In this document: one piece after another, positions 33,601 through 45,649 of the stretch
Layout: the number at the start of each line of letters is the position of its first letter
Position numbering within the stretch: position 1 is the stretch's first letter
Source: Desmodus rotundus
Lineage: Eukaryota; Chordata; Mammalia; Chiroptera; Phyllostomidae
Assembly: GCF_022682495.2 (NCBI RefSeq)
Contig: NC_071397.1
Span: forward strand, 13,793,082 to 13,857,081
DNA: 64,000 bases
Reading direction: 5' to 3'
Notes under the pieces: generated by a model
What the model was told of the DNA's origin: nothing
Databases searched by the model: none
The model's input: the letters and a program-made list of their open reading frames with translations, nothing else
Program-made: the position numbers and the translations under genes

Positions 33601-35920
33601 CAGAAAGCATCTCATTATTCAGACAACCCACTCATTTATTATTAATGACAACCTAGGAAAAGTATAATGAAGTTCTTCATAGTTTGAATTGTTAATATGT
33701 TTTTTAAAAATATGGCATATGCATAAAAGGAGTGTAGATATGTTAGCTATATAACAGGACATTTATTCTGTAAATTCATTTACAGAAACAATTCCCATTT
33801 ATGTCATTTCCATTCTGCAACCATGATCTCGGGTCCACGAAATACTTTATATGGTTTATGGACAGGTGCTAATTGAAAATGAATTACAATTCACTTGGTA
33901 TGAAGGAACTTCAGGAATATTCAAGTAGCCCTTGGAAGAAAGCATGATGGGATTTACCAAACTAGTGTTGAGAACCTCTGAGCTTGTCCTGCACTTGCTG
34001 CTCATCGAAATAGATGTGCATTTTCTCTCTTAGTTCAGCCTACTACATAGTAACACTTCAAACGGGATATGTCCTTTAACTTAACTCTTCGTTACTTTTA
34101 ATAGCCAAATATAACATACTGTTTCCCAAAATAAAATGTCAAAATCAGCTTTCCTTAGCGCTTTAAACAACATTCTAAAGTTATTATGTAGACCTCGTGA
34201 AAGGCGTAGTCACTATTTAAAAGGTGAAGGTAACTAGTGAGAAGTTGGGATCTTAGGACTATTTGCCACATAGTCATTTATTCCTTTTCTTCATTCATTC
34301 ACCAAAATTTTTGGAGCCTTTATAATAATATGTAATAAATTATACCTTTCTTTGTTCTGAACATTTGAAAACATATTTCTCTAATATTTAAATAATGGAA
34401 CAGAGGAAAATTCTGTTACTCTAATTGCATAGAACAAATGAGTTTTTTAAATACTCCATTGACTATAATTAACTTAAAAAAAATTTCCAGTTAACATATT
34501 TTTTTAGCAATTTAGCTGCTATTTAAATTCATTCTATTTTATTCAAGGACATTCAAAAACCATTGGCCCAAATTAGCGGACAATAACAATCCTGTTAACT
34601 TTTGAGAAATTATGGTCATTTATAAATGGGCTTGCTTTGAGAGCCATGTTGTGAATTGTCTGAGGAAGGGTTAATACGGTTTCTAGCTTCATTTATGCAT
34701 TTTTGCAACACAAGAATTTTTCCGCTACTCGAGACTTCTATCGACTCCCAGATTAGACCCTGATTTCCAAATCTAAATGAGAGAAATGAGCATTCCAGTT
34801 TTAGCGGGAGGTCACTTTGAAGTGGGTAAATGTAGAGATGTCAAAAAAAAAAAAGAACAGAGGCATACTCTATACATTCCAATATCTATTTGCTGTGCAT
34901 TCTTCCCCTTTGTCCATATTATCACGTGATTAATATACTTATTCAATGTTTACATATTTCTTCTCATACAGCTTCTTTGTTTTGATTTTGGTGAATTATA
35001 TTCTAAAATAGTAAGTGAATTATATATAATAATAATAGTATTATTCATGTCTTCTATTCATGTCAACCAATTAGCCTCTTATTTAACACCTTTGAGCCAG
35101 CCACACGCATATTTTGCAGGTGAGGCAAATGAGCTTTAAAGAAGGTGGGTAAGTTGTCGGAGATCCTAAAATTAGTAAGAGGCAGAGGACGTTATTATGC
35201 AATAACGGCTCTTCCTTTATGATATGATAGTAGAAAAGTAGAAAGAACTTTCTTAGAGACAACTAAAACAAACACAAAGCACAATTAAAATATCAAAAAA
35301 TAAAAATATTAATCTCAATTTTACTTTAAATTTAAAATTCATCAAGGGGAAAGAGCTGTGCTTAAAACACAGGCAAGTTCTTTCTTTTGACTCTGCAGGG
35401 CCTTTTGTTCTGTAATGTAGCTTCAGAGGTGGGGAGGAGCATCTACAACTCACTAAATCTTGTAATTTTAGGACATGAAGGTGCTTACTATGTGCATATC
35501 CAGGAAGTATTTTAGACATCAAACTGACGGCAGTGAAGTAAAATAGGAAGAAATAATTCTAGCTTATGCACTTACTGCGTGGCATTTGTAACTAAACCTG
35601 TTTTGGCCCATTTTTTTGGTCACTTTTAAAATTAGATTCAATGATTAATATATTTGAACTATTTTCTGCAAACTTTTCAAAAGATAAAATATGTGAAATT
35701 ACTTTTATAAACTATAAAGCAGTATAAAAATACCAGGCATTACTTAGTATTGCTTGGTACTGGTACACAGTGTTTTACTGATACATGGAATAATTACCAA
35801 TCTCAGGTCAGGAAACCTGAGTTTTATCAGTAGATAATTGTACTATTTTCTGTAATCAATTAAACTTTCTACCCCAGCTTTATTTTTAACTAGGCCTAGG
35901 AGATTAAAAATAAAATAGTT
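30700..35920. other. Longest stretch without recognised repeats
   Basis: Over 5 kb of AT-rich sequence has no transposon I could identify and no recognised gene. The frames at 32278-32571 and 32592-32852 (97 and 86 codons) have no known motif. A short (TA)n run lies at 31946-31974. A CpG-containing segment at 33425-33500 stands out and is discussed as a finding. Confidence 0.45.
31946..31974. repeat. (TA)n/(CATA)n microsatellite
   Basis: 'catatatatatatacataca' and following units are seen directly. Confidence 0.8.
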
Positions 35921-36355
35921 CTTTATGTAGTCTATTTTTCTAAAGTTTCTGATGTCTTTTAAACTTTACTATTTTCTTTTCTTGGTGAGTTATATTTTTC
36001 CCCATCCTTCTATCCCCTCCCTTTTGGCAAGCATCAGCTTACTCTCCATATCTATGGGTTTGTTTCTGTTTTGTTTTGCTTACTCATTTATTTTTATTAT
36101 ATTACTACTTTATAGATTCCACATGTAAATGAGATCATGTGGTATTTGTTTTTGTCTGACTTATTTCAGTTAGTATAATGCCATCTAGGTATATCCACGT
36201 TGTCACAAATGTCAAAATATCATTCTTTTTATTACTGAATAATTTCCACTGTATATACTTATATTCCACATCTTTATCATTCATCTATTGATGGGCATCT
36301 AGGTTGCTTCCCTATATTGGCCATTACCAGCAATACTGCAATAACATAAGGGTGC

Positions 36356-36896
36356 TGTGGTGGTCCAGAGTGAGTCACCCCAAGAGGTACATCAGTGGCA
36401 TGCAGACTACTTTGAGCTAAAGGCAACTTCTACCGCAGGCTCAAGAGGAACTTCTGTCTACCACCCCCTACCCCCAGCTACCGAGAAGAATTTGAATTGG
36501 GATCCTTGCCCATAGTAAGCTATTATCAGAGATAACATCTTCTGACCTAGCAATAGGGCAGGGCAAACTTCTATTATTCTTATTATCCTGCAGGGAAGCC
36601 CCCCAAGGTGCATTACTTCACCCCTAGCTCAGAAATTTAATTAAAAGTTTTAATTAAATTTATTGGGGTGCCATTGGTTATCAGAATGTCTTAAATGCCT
36701 CAGTCCCCCTATCTGTCTCTGAACCTCTTCTGAACATGGGCTCTCTGACTCTCACGTGTACATTGGGTTCCCATGCATAGGTATGTATCAAATTTGGTTC
36801 TTTTCTCTTGCAAATTTGTTTCATATCCATTTGATTATTAGATCAGCCAGAAGAACCTTAAGGGATTCTTAAGAGAAAAGTTTGTTCTACCCCACA
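36356..36896 (+). mobile_element. Solo LTR, ERV1-like, with perfect 4-bp duplication, inside L1
   Basis: The 541-bp insert begins TGTGGTGG and ends TACCCCACA, a TGTGG/CCACA inverted pair. It is flanked on both sides by GTGC (36352-36355 and 36897-36900). The L1 reads through when the insert and one GTGC are removed. The 3' part ('tttctcttgcaaatttgttt', then 'gatcagccagaagaacct') is like the U5 end of ERV1 LTRs and parallels 22376-22924. A 4-bp duplication is typical of gammaretrovirus-like ERVs. No retroviral gene is present. Confidence 0.88.
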
Positions 36897-37179
36897 GTGC
36901 ATACATCTTTATGAATTAGTGTCTTCGTTTTCTTTGGGTAAATACCCAGAAGTGGAATTGCTGGATCATAAGGCAGTAATGTTTTAGTTTTATGAGAAAT
37001 CTTCATACTGTTTTCTATGGTGACTAAAGGAATTTACAATCCCACTACCAGTGTACAAGGTTTTCCTTTTCTCTACATCCTCACCAGCGCTTGCCATTTG
37101 TTGATTTATTGCTGATAGCCATTCTGTCACATATAAAGTGATATATAATTGTGCTTTTAATTTGCATTTCCCTGATAAT

Positions 37180-37730
37180 TAGTGACATTGGGCATCTTTT
37201 CATATGTCTATTGGACATCTGTATGTCCTCTTTGGAGAAATTTCTATTCAGATTCTCTGCTCATTTTTGATGGGTTTTTTTTGGTGTTACCTTATATGAG
37301 TTCATTATCTATTTTGGATATTAACCCCTTATTGGGTGTATCATTGGCAAACATATTCTCCCATTCATAAGCTGTCTTTTTTGTTGTTGTTGATGATGGT
37401 TTCCTCTGCTGTGAAAAACTTTTAGTTTGATGAAACCCCATTTGTTTACTTTTTCTTTGTTTCTTTTGCTTGAGGAGACATATCCAAAGAGATATTGCTA
37501 AGAGCAATGTGAAATTGCTTACTACCTATGTTTTCTTCTAGGAGTTTTATAGTTTCAGGCTTAACATTTAAGTCTTTAATCCATTTTGAATTTACATTTT
37601 TACATGGTGTAAGTTCAATTTCATTTTTTTTGCATGTATCTGTCCGGTTTTGCCAACACCACTTATTGAAGAAACCATCTTTATCCCATTGTATATTCTT
37701 GCCTCCTTTATCATAATTTACCATATAAGC
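37180..37730 (-). pseudogene. L1 ORF2 fragment, decayed
   Basis: Two overlapping minus-strand frames (37292-37507 and 37446-37724) carry pieces of the ORF2 region downstream of the reverse transcriptase, such as 'KWIKDLNVKPETIKLLEENI' and 'ISLDMSPQAKETKKK'. A frameshift separates them. They are remnants of the 35925-38515 element. Confidence 0.75.
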
Positions 37731-38515
37731 AAAGATTTATTTCTGAGTTCTCTATTCTATGCCATTGATCTAGATACATGTTTTTATACCTGTACCGTAC
37801 TGTTTTGATTACTATGTAGTATATGTAGCTTTGTAGTGTAATTTGATGTCAGGTAGTATGATACTTCCCTGTCTGTTCTACCTTAAGATTTCTTTGGCTT
37901 ATCAGGGTCTTTTGCACTTCCACATAAATTTTGGCATTAGTTGTTCTAATTTTGAGAAAAGTGCCATTGGTATTTTAATAGGGATTGCACTGAATCCGTA
38001 CATTACCATAGGTAGGGTAGTAAGGACATTTTATCAGTTTTAGTCCTTCTAGTCCATGAGCAAGGTATATCTTTTCATTTTTGTATCTTGTTCAATTTCT
38101 TTCTTCAGTGTCTTATCAGTTTCAGAGTATAGTTCTTTCAACTTTTGCTAAAACTTATACCTAGGCATTTTTATACTTTTTGATACACTTGTAAATGGAT
38201 TGTTTTATTATCTTCTGATTGTTATTGTTATATAGAAACAATAGATTTCTTTATCCTGCAACATTACTGAAGTTTTATTTATTAGTTCTAATAGCTTTTT
38301 GGTGGAGTTTTTAGGGTTTTCTGTAGAGAGTACTGTATCATCTGAAAATAATGAAAATGTTTCTTCTTCCTTTCCAATTTGGATGGCTTTTTTCCCTTCT
38401 GGTTGCTGCGACTAGAACCTTCAATATTATGTTGAAAAGAAGTGGTGATGGTAGGCATCCTTGTCTTTTTCATGATCTTGGTGAATCTGCCCTTAAAGTC
38501 TATAGTTTTCATGCT

Positions 38516-39934
38516 TTTCCCTGGAGAAAATTTGATTAAAAGAAAAGGAAAAGAGCAGGGTTGCATAGTCCTTATATATGCAAGGGTAGAGTTAGGAATA
38601 TTCAGAACTTTCATATCTATAGGAAGGAAGCTTATTGAGAACAACAAAGTTTTTCCATAGGCTTTAGAGTGGAGGAGTTAAAACAAATCAGGCTTCTGTG
38701 AGATTGCTGCTAATAAGATCAGACTTTCACTATTTATTTCCAACAGGCAGTTCTAGTTTTGATTAATTATAGTCAGGGATCTGGTAGTTTCTGAAAGTCT
38801 AGATATGTTTCCCAAGAAAAAAAATAATTAGACTACTATGTGTGCGGTAAAATTTTAAAAAAGAGTTTTCAAATAACTACCAAAGGAAATGGTTTCAGCT
38901 CAGTAACTATTATTTCGATCTTTCCTTTTCCAATTTCTGTGGATTCATGCAGTGCTTTCATTAAAAAGCTAAGTTTGCCGGGTAGTTGCTTTTATCTGAA
39001 TTACAGACTTTATTTTTTGTCCAGTGAGGAGGGGAAAATTTATGCATTCATATTACATTCAGTATATATTTATAATGTCTGTATCTACATCCATATCCCC
39101 AAGCCTCTTTGTAAGTTTAGCATTTAGAGTCTGGGTATCAAGAAAAAATAAATATGAGTCAAAGACATGAATACAGAGTGTTTTGAAATTGATGTGAAGT
39201 TAAAATAGAACATTTTGAAAGTCTTCCTGAACCTTCGACTTGGTCAGGCCCCACCTCATGGTTAAGTGCATTGTACTTTATTCCAACCATTTCAAAAAAC
39301 TATAAATGCTGAAAGGACAGATGCCAGATTGATCATTTGGTCTCCTAACACCAGAGACTAGGCCTTGAGCCATGTAATTATTAGACATGTGATAGCATAC
39401 AAATCGGGAAATCCTTCTTCACTTCCGTTTCACAGCTCTGTGCTCTGAAGTCATTTGGGAGAGTAAATCCCTGCGAATTCTGGTTCACGCTGTTTGTGTA
39501 TAGAAATAAGACAGCCTCCCTGAGACATGGCATTTCCACACCTTGAGGTTTTAATAAACCGAATCCTTCACACCCCACAGACCTCTGACTAAATCCATAT
39601 GCCTAGGGCTAGTCTTGGGGTAACATTTTCGTTATTTTCATTATTTTCTTTGTGGTGGGGTCGGGGGGTGGGAGTTGTCACTCAATTTGTTGCATTTTTG
39701 GATTTATTTGTTTCGGCATAACACAGTACAAAAATCTGTGTCACTTGAAGGTGTAACAGTGGTGCTTAGGTCACCTATTCAGGGAAACAAGACATAGAGT
39801 TCAAGAGCATTCATCTCACTAGGAAAGATTGAAAATATTTTTTAAAATCCTATAAAAGTAAAAATGATTCTTGTGATCACCTTACATATAATTTTGTTAC
39901 CTGATTATAGCATTCCATTTGTCTGTGTGCATGA
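38516..39934. other. Unassigned stretch
   Basis: No gene or repeat was recognised. Open frames such as 38840-39127 have no known motif. Confidence 0.35.
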
Positions 39935-40445
39935 AAGCCCAATAAGACACAAACAGGAGTTTGTAGCAAAGAAAGTAAGGGTTTATTTTTAGGAAGAGGT
40001 CCATGCTCGGAGACATAGGTAGACAACGCTCAAAGATCTGGTCCCTTGATGGCTTTCAGGGGGTGGTTTATACAGGGGAAGAAGCATTAATCATGGTGGC
40101 TAAGGGAGCTAGGCTCATGGCTGGTGTCAAGGTCTCTCCCGATTAGTTGGTGCTAGGGTGGGGAGTCATTGGTCATTGCATATGGCCCCTATGTCAGCCG
40201 TGGTGTCCCTTCGTCTGGTCTCACCACTTTTCTGGGTCTGGAGCTAAAACATAACTGAGGCCTAGATGTTATCTTTATTTTGATTGAAACTCTGTCTCCA
40301 TGGTCAACAGACCTGAAGCTTTGTTCCTGAGATTATTTCATGCCAACCAGACCCTCCTTGTCCTGAAGGCTCAATGATTAAGGGAGGGGACATGCAGGGC
40401 AGAAGGAGGCAAGTGAGTCAGGGTGCTGCATAAGGCTGGTTTGAA
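39935..40445 (-). mobile_element. Probable LTR, antisense, boundaries approximate
   Basis: On the minus strand a CCAATGAC motif (about 40174-40167), a TATAAACC box (about 40073-40066) and an AATAAACC signal (about 39989-39982) occur in promoter-to-poly(A) order with realistic spacing. The plus-strand text 'ggggtggtttatacagggga' is typical of antisense ERV LTRs. I could not fix the TG...CA ends or a target duplication. No retroviral genes are visible. Confidence 0.5.
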
Positions 40446-41727
40446 TCAACAGGAAAGAAAGGAGGAAAGGTCACATTAAAGAAATGAAGTTTCTGCAGTT
40501 ATAATTTAACCTTGAATATACATCGGGGCTCAGAATTCCCATCAATAATAAGAACATAGGTATTTTTGACCAACAAGAAAGAATGTGAGCATACCCATAG
40601 TAAATAAAAAAGCACAGGGAAAGTATAGTTCTTCCATTATATCCAGCAGTCCACAGAATGGACCACATAGACTGTGTCAGTGTTATCCAGACCTAATGTA
40701 CTACAGAAATAAAATGAGCTTCCGAGGTACCAGATATGCATATGTCTGAACCCTAGTACTATACCTCATCTTGGTATCAAAACCCCCTCAATTTTCCTGC
40801 ACTCCTTTCATACACCTTTCTAAATCCTGGGCTCATTTTTGAATCATTTAATCTTCTTGTCTACTTTACCTCTTCCTTTGCAAAGCTCTCTGAAAGATGC
40901 CTCACTAATCATTGTCACTCTGAATAGGAAAAGGAAGACTAGGCTTCAACTCTGTTTTAAACTAAAATCATTATATTTCTAGCTCTAGCAATAAGTAACA
41001 ATAACCCTAGTAAGAGAACAGCAGGATATAGGACTCACTGATTATTTTCCAATCGCAGAGATTCAACTCTCAGACTTGGACCATCTTTCAGAATAAATCA
41101 GTGGCTCATCAGTCAGCCCATTCTGAGTTCTTGTGTTTAAGTGCCTTGTGACGGGAAGTGGCTCACTACAGGGAGATGTTAAATGGTCAGCATACGTGAA
41201 TGGGGTTCGTAATGGAGAAGTCAAGCTGATGGGCTCTCGGCACTTGACTGCTTCATATGCAGTAGTTATACTGATGTAGGGGAACTCAGAATTCTTTTTT
41301 ATAATAAGATAGTCATGTCGGACAATTGAAGGAGAATGTTAGACTTGTTACATAATGAGATAGTTTTGTTTCTTGATAAACATGTAAAACTCTGTTAAAG
41401 TTACCCTTAGGCAAAATGGCAAAGAAAAAATTCTTTATGTATTTATATATTTCAAACACATGTTCTTATAGTCACTATTTAATCTTTCCATAAATATTAA
41501 TTAAATAGCAACAATTATGTGCTAGACTTTTCAGCATCCATCTTCTTTTTTGTGGCATTTACAGTCCAAGAGGGAAGACAGAATTCAAAATGAAACATAG
41601 TCTTTTAATAAAATACCGTGTGGGTTATATTAGGGATGTACAGGTATTATAACCTGAGTCTGCCTGCAGCAATGGAGCAAATGTTCAGCATAAACTCAAG
41701 GAAAGTCTGAAGTGTATGATAGTTGTG
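40446..41727. other. Single-copy non-coding stretch
   Basis: Nothing was recognised. Confidence 0.35.
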
Positions 41728-41735
41728 GTCTAAAC

Positions 41736-42045
41736 CAGGGGTCTGCAAACTTTTTCTCTAAAGGACCAGATGGAAACATTTTAGGCCTTGCAGGCCATAA
41801 GCTCTCCGACACAGTTACTGACCGTTGTGCTTGTGGCGTAAACACAGTTATAGATCAGACAGTGTGTGAACTAATGAGTATGGCTGTGTGCTAGTGCAGT
41901 CTACTTATGAACAATGAATTTTGAATTTTACAGAATTTTCATGTGTTATTGTTTTCAATCATTTAAAAATATAAAATTTGTTCTAGGCTCTGAATCTATA
42001 CACAGACAGGTGGTCTGGCCCCCACGCTGTATTTTGCCAATCTTG
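41736..42045. mobile_element. Old hAT-Charlie-type MITE, about 310 bp
   Basis: The left end CAGGGGTCTGCAAACTTTTT is followed by 'aaggaccagatggaaac', 'ttttaggccttgcaggcca' and, toward the right, 'tcaatcatttaaaaatataa' and 'tattttgccaatcttg', the decayed complement of the left terminus. This is a common MER-type hAT MITE of mammals; I think MER33-like but am not sure of the name. Candidate 8-bp flanks are 'gtctaaac' and 'gcctaaga', matching at 5 of 8. The 60-codon frame at 41712-41894 is not a gene. Confidence 0.75.
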
Positions 42046-42053
42046 GCCTAAGA

Positions 42054-42481
42054 AAAAAATGGGAGAAAAGAGAAAAATAACTTCTAGATCTGGTAAATAG
42101 AGAAGAGCAAGTAGATGATGAGATTCATTCACTTAACTTTAGCTGCATCTTATTTTCTTCATACAATTATTCTGGAAGGGAAATAATATAGTTACGTTAG
42201 GCCCTTTTTATACTGAATAAATGGGTATATCTAAATTTCAAAAAGTAGTGATATATAGTTTTCAACTTACTTTATTGACCATTAAATGCATTCACTGGAC
42301 CATGCAAAATTTTTCTATGATGATTAATTTATTGACAATTTTATCTTTATTCCAGATAAAGATATTTCTAGGTTTGGGGCACACACACACACACACAAAC
42401 ATCATAAACCTTGTCCTCAAAAAACTATAAACTCAGTGGGGAATAATGAAATGAATAACAAAAAGATATGGTTAAAATAAA
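42054..42481. other. AT-rich non-coding stretch
   Basis: No gene was recognised. It contains a (CA)n run at 42380-42397. Confidence 0.4.
42380..42397. repeat. (CA)n microsatellite
   Basis: Nine CA units are seen directly. Confidence 0.85.
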
Positions 42482-43115
42482 ACGTTACATATTTATATAT
42501 TTCAACAAATATTTATTGAAGAACTTTCATGTTCCAGGGTCTATTGTAAGTGCTGAGGAGGAAGTTCTCCAGACACACAATGCCCTGGCTGTCATGGATT
42601 TTACCTTCCATTGGTAAGACACAATAAATAAAAAACAAAGGAATAAGTAAAACCATTAGCTAATTGTAAGTGTTGTGAAGAAAATAAAATGATAATGTAA
42701 TACAGAATGACTGCTGTAATTATATTGGAAATTCTCTCCACCAATGAGGTGTTGACACAGACTTGAATGCTGAGCAGGGCCCACCACGTACAAATCTTGC
42801 GGAGAGGCTGTCATCGAGTTTGGAGGGACAGAATGATCGCCACTGTTGCAGGCAAGAAATAAGCACGGGAAAGAGGTAAGTCAGAGATATGAATGAGATA
42901 AGATCAGAAACAGGCAGGGTCTGGGTCATCTAGGACATTGTAGCTTATGGTCAGTTTTGATTTTATAGTATATATAATGGTAAAATTCAGGATAGTTATA
43001 AGCTAGGAATTGACATGATGTAATTCACACTGATGGCTATGTGGAAAATGGATTGCAGGAGAGCAAGAGTGAAATCAGTAAGACCAGTGAGGACACTATG
43101 GTCAGAAACCAAGTG
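42482..43115. mobile_element. Ancient mammalian interspersed repeat, family unsure
   Basis: The order 'caaatatttattgaagaact', 'gtaagtgctgaggagg', 'ctggctgtcatggattttac', 'gtgttgtgaagaaaataaaa', 'ggtctgggtcatctaggaca' and 'ggattgcaggagagcaagag' follows a long mammal-wide repeat that I recognise but cannot name with confidence (L2-like start). It is decayed and non-coding. Confidence 0.5.
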
Positions 43116-43620
43116 GGGGCGGGGGATGTTGACATGAACTAGAATAGGGCAGTGGGAGTAGATAAAAAATATATATAATTCAGGAATCACTATTTGCAGG
43201 GAGAAAATATAGATTTGTTTTAAAATACTTAAAGTACTTTAATTAAAAATTCTATTTTCATGCTAATTAGTGTATTAAATAATTTTCCTCCTTTTATTGA
43301 ATTAATCTTTATTGTATTTTTTCTCATTACCACTTAGTCCCCTTATATATCCCTTGCCCCAGCAATCATCACATCGCTGTCCATGTCCATGAGTCCTTTT
43401 TCTTTTTGCTCAATCCATCCACCCACTAACCTCTACCCACCTCGAGCTGTCATCCTGCTCTCCTTCTATGAGTGTGTCCCCATTTTCCTTGTTAGTTCAG
43501 TTTGTTCATTACATTCTACATATGAGTGAAATCACATGGTATTTCTCTTTCTCTGACTGACTTATTTCACTTAGCATAATATTCTCTAGGTCCATCTGTA
43601 CTGTTGCAAAGGGTAAAATT

Positions 43621-43718
43621 TTCTTTCTTTCCTTCTTCCTTCCTTCCTTCCTTCCTTCCTTCCTTCCTTCCTTCCTTCCTTCCTTCCTTCCTTCCTTCCT
43701 TCCTTCTTCCTTCCTTCT
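43621..43718. repeat. (CCTT)n microsatellite near the L1 ORF2 3' end
   Basis: About 20 CCTT units form an almost pure run inside the C-terminal part of ORF2 in the same L1. Its minus-strand reading (EGRK/GRKE repeats) expands a native lysine-rich stretch. It is the second tetranucleotide expansion in this element. Confidence 0.92.
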
Positions 43719-44691
43719 TTAATATCTGAGTAGCATTCCATTGTGGAAATGTCCCATAGTTGTTTTTTCCACTCATCTACTGATGGACACATGGACTGCT
43801 TCCATATCTTGGTGATTATAAATAATGCTACAATGAACATAGGAGTGCTCATATCCTTTCAAATTAGTGTTTTGGGTTCCTTTGGATATATTCCCAGAAG
43901 GGGATCACCGGGTCAAAAGGCATATCTATTTTTAATTTTTTGAAGTCTCACCATACTGCTTTCCACAGTGGCTGCACCAGTCTGCATTCCCACTAACAGT
44001 GTAAAAGGGTTCCCCTTTCTCCACATTCTCACCAGCACTTGTTTTTTTTGTTGATTTATTGATGATAGTCATTCTGACTGGTGTGAGACAGTATCTTGTC
44101 GTAGCTTTAATTTGAATTTCTCTGATGATTAGTGATGTTGAGCATCTTTTCTTATGTCTGTTGGCCATCTGTATGTCCTTTTTGGAGAAGTGTCTATTCA
44201 GGTCCTTTGCCCATTTTTTAAGTTGGGTTGTTTAATTTCTTGTTATTGAGTTTTATGAGTTCTTATAAATCTTGGATATTAACTCATCAGATGTATTGGT
44301 AAATATGCTCTCCCATTCTGTGGGTTGTCTTTTTATTTTGTTTTGATTTCCTTTGTTGTACAAAAAATTTTTAGTTTGATATAGTCCAATTTGTTTATTT
44401 TTTCTTTTGTTTCCCTTTCTTGAAAAGATATATCTGGTAAAATATTGCTATGAGTAATGTCTGAGATTTTGCTGCTTACATTTTCTTCTACTATTTTTAT
44501 GGGTTTGGGTCTAATAATTAAGTTTTTGGTCCATTTCAAATTTACTCTTGTGTGTAGTGTAAGAAGGTGGTCTAGTTTCAATTTTTCTGCACAAATCTGT
44601 CCAATTTTTCCCAAACCATTCATTGAATAAACTATCTTTAGCCCACTTTATGTGCTTGCTTTCTCTGTGGAATACTAATTGACTATAAAGG

Positions 44692-45649
44692 GAACAAGCC
44701 ATATAGGGAAATATATTTGCCAATGATTCCTCAGACAAGGGTATGATCTCCAAAATATATAAAGAACTCACACAACTCCACTCCAGGTAGACAAACAATC
44801 CAATTAAAAAATGGGCAAAGGACTTGAACAGACACTTCTCCAAGGAGGACATACAGAGAGCCCAGAGATACATGAAAGGATGCTCAGTATTGCTAGCCAT
44901 CAGAGAGATGCAAATTAAAACCATAATGAGATACCCCTTCACATAGGTGAGAATGGCCATCATAAACAAATCATCAAACAACAAGTGCTGGCAAGGTTGT
45001 AGAGTGCAGCCACTCTAGTGCAGCCACTCTGGAAAATGGTATGGAATTTCCTCAAAAAACTAAAAATGGAACTGCCTTTGACCTAGAAATTCCACTGCTG
45101 GGATTATACCCTAGGAACCCTGAAATACCAATCCAAAAGAACCTATGCACATCAATGTTCATAGCAGCACAATTTACAATGGCCAAGTGCTGGAAGCAAC
45201 CTAAGTGCCCAACAGTAAATGAATGGGTCAAAAACCTGTAGTACATTTACACAATGGAATACTATGCAGCAGAAAAAAGAAGGAGCTCCTACCTTTTGGG
45301 ACAGCATGGATGGAACTGGAGAGCATTATGCTAAGTGAAATAAGCCAGGTGGTGAAAGACAAATACCATATGATCTCACCTTTAACTAGAACCTAATCAA
45401 CAAAACAAACAAGCAAGCAAAATATAACCAGAGACATTGAAATAAAGAACAAACTGACAGTAACCAGAGGGGAGGGGTGAGAGGGATAATGAGAGAAAGA
45501 AGGGGAAGGGTGGTCAAGGAACATGTATAAAGGATCCATGGGCAAAGTTTAAAGGGGGCAGTATTGAGGGTGGGAGGTGGGGGTCGGTGGGGTGAGGGAG
45601 AGTGGTGTGGGTTAATGGGAACATCTGTACTTCAACAACAATAAAAAAA
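44692..45649 (+). mobile_element. Younger L1 inserted in the full-length L1, sense, internally rearranged
   Basis: The 958-bp insert is flanked by 15-bp duplications 'aattgactataaagg' at 44677-44691 and 45650-45664; the first base of the right copy may belong to the A tail. It carries ORF2 C-terminal sequence, a 3' untranslated region and an A tail (45643-45650). At 44995-45030 the zinc-knuckle coding block is replaced by a duplicated 'gtgcagccactct', introducing a stop codon after [12 protein letters not shown]. The same defect occurs in the copy at 50657-52352. Confidence 0.93.
45041..45241 (+). pseudogene. L1 ORF2 C-terminal fragment downstream of an internal stop
   Basis: A 66-codon open frame encodes 'TAFDLEIPLLGLYPRNPEIP' and 'QPKCPTVNEWVKNL', the last part of ORF2p. 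Its translation is identical to that at 51115-51315 on the minus strand. It is separated from upstream ORF2 by the shared rearrangement. Confidence 0.8.

Larger units (their letters stand above)
35925..38515 (-). mobile_element. Old L1, 3' half, antisense, split by a solo LTR
   Basis: The antisense L1 text covers the 3' untranslated region (35990-36120) and ORF2 C-terminal to reverse-transcriptase regions (36120-38515). Minus-strand fragments include 'KKNEIELTPCKNVNSKWIKD', 'LNVKPETIKLLEENIG' and, near 38450-38480, the region after the RT active domain. Many stops and frameshifts show it is older than the bat-like L1 copies. The insertion at 36356-36896 interrupts it. The 5' limit is approximate. 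Confidence 0.8.

Noticed and set aside
43567..43852. EGRK/GRKE-repeat open frames
   Set aside because: They are a microsatellite expansion within decayed L1 ORF2.
44511..44984. 157-codon minus-strand open frame with a membrane-protein look
   Set aside because: Its N-terminal part is the antisense reading of the ORF2 end of the inserted plus-strand L1. The same antisense peptide appears at 51372-51905, where the related L1 lies in the other orientation.
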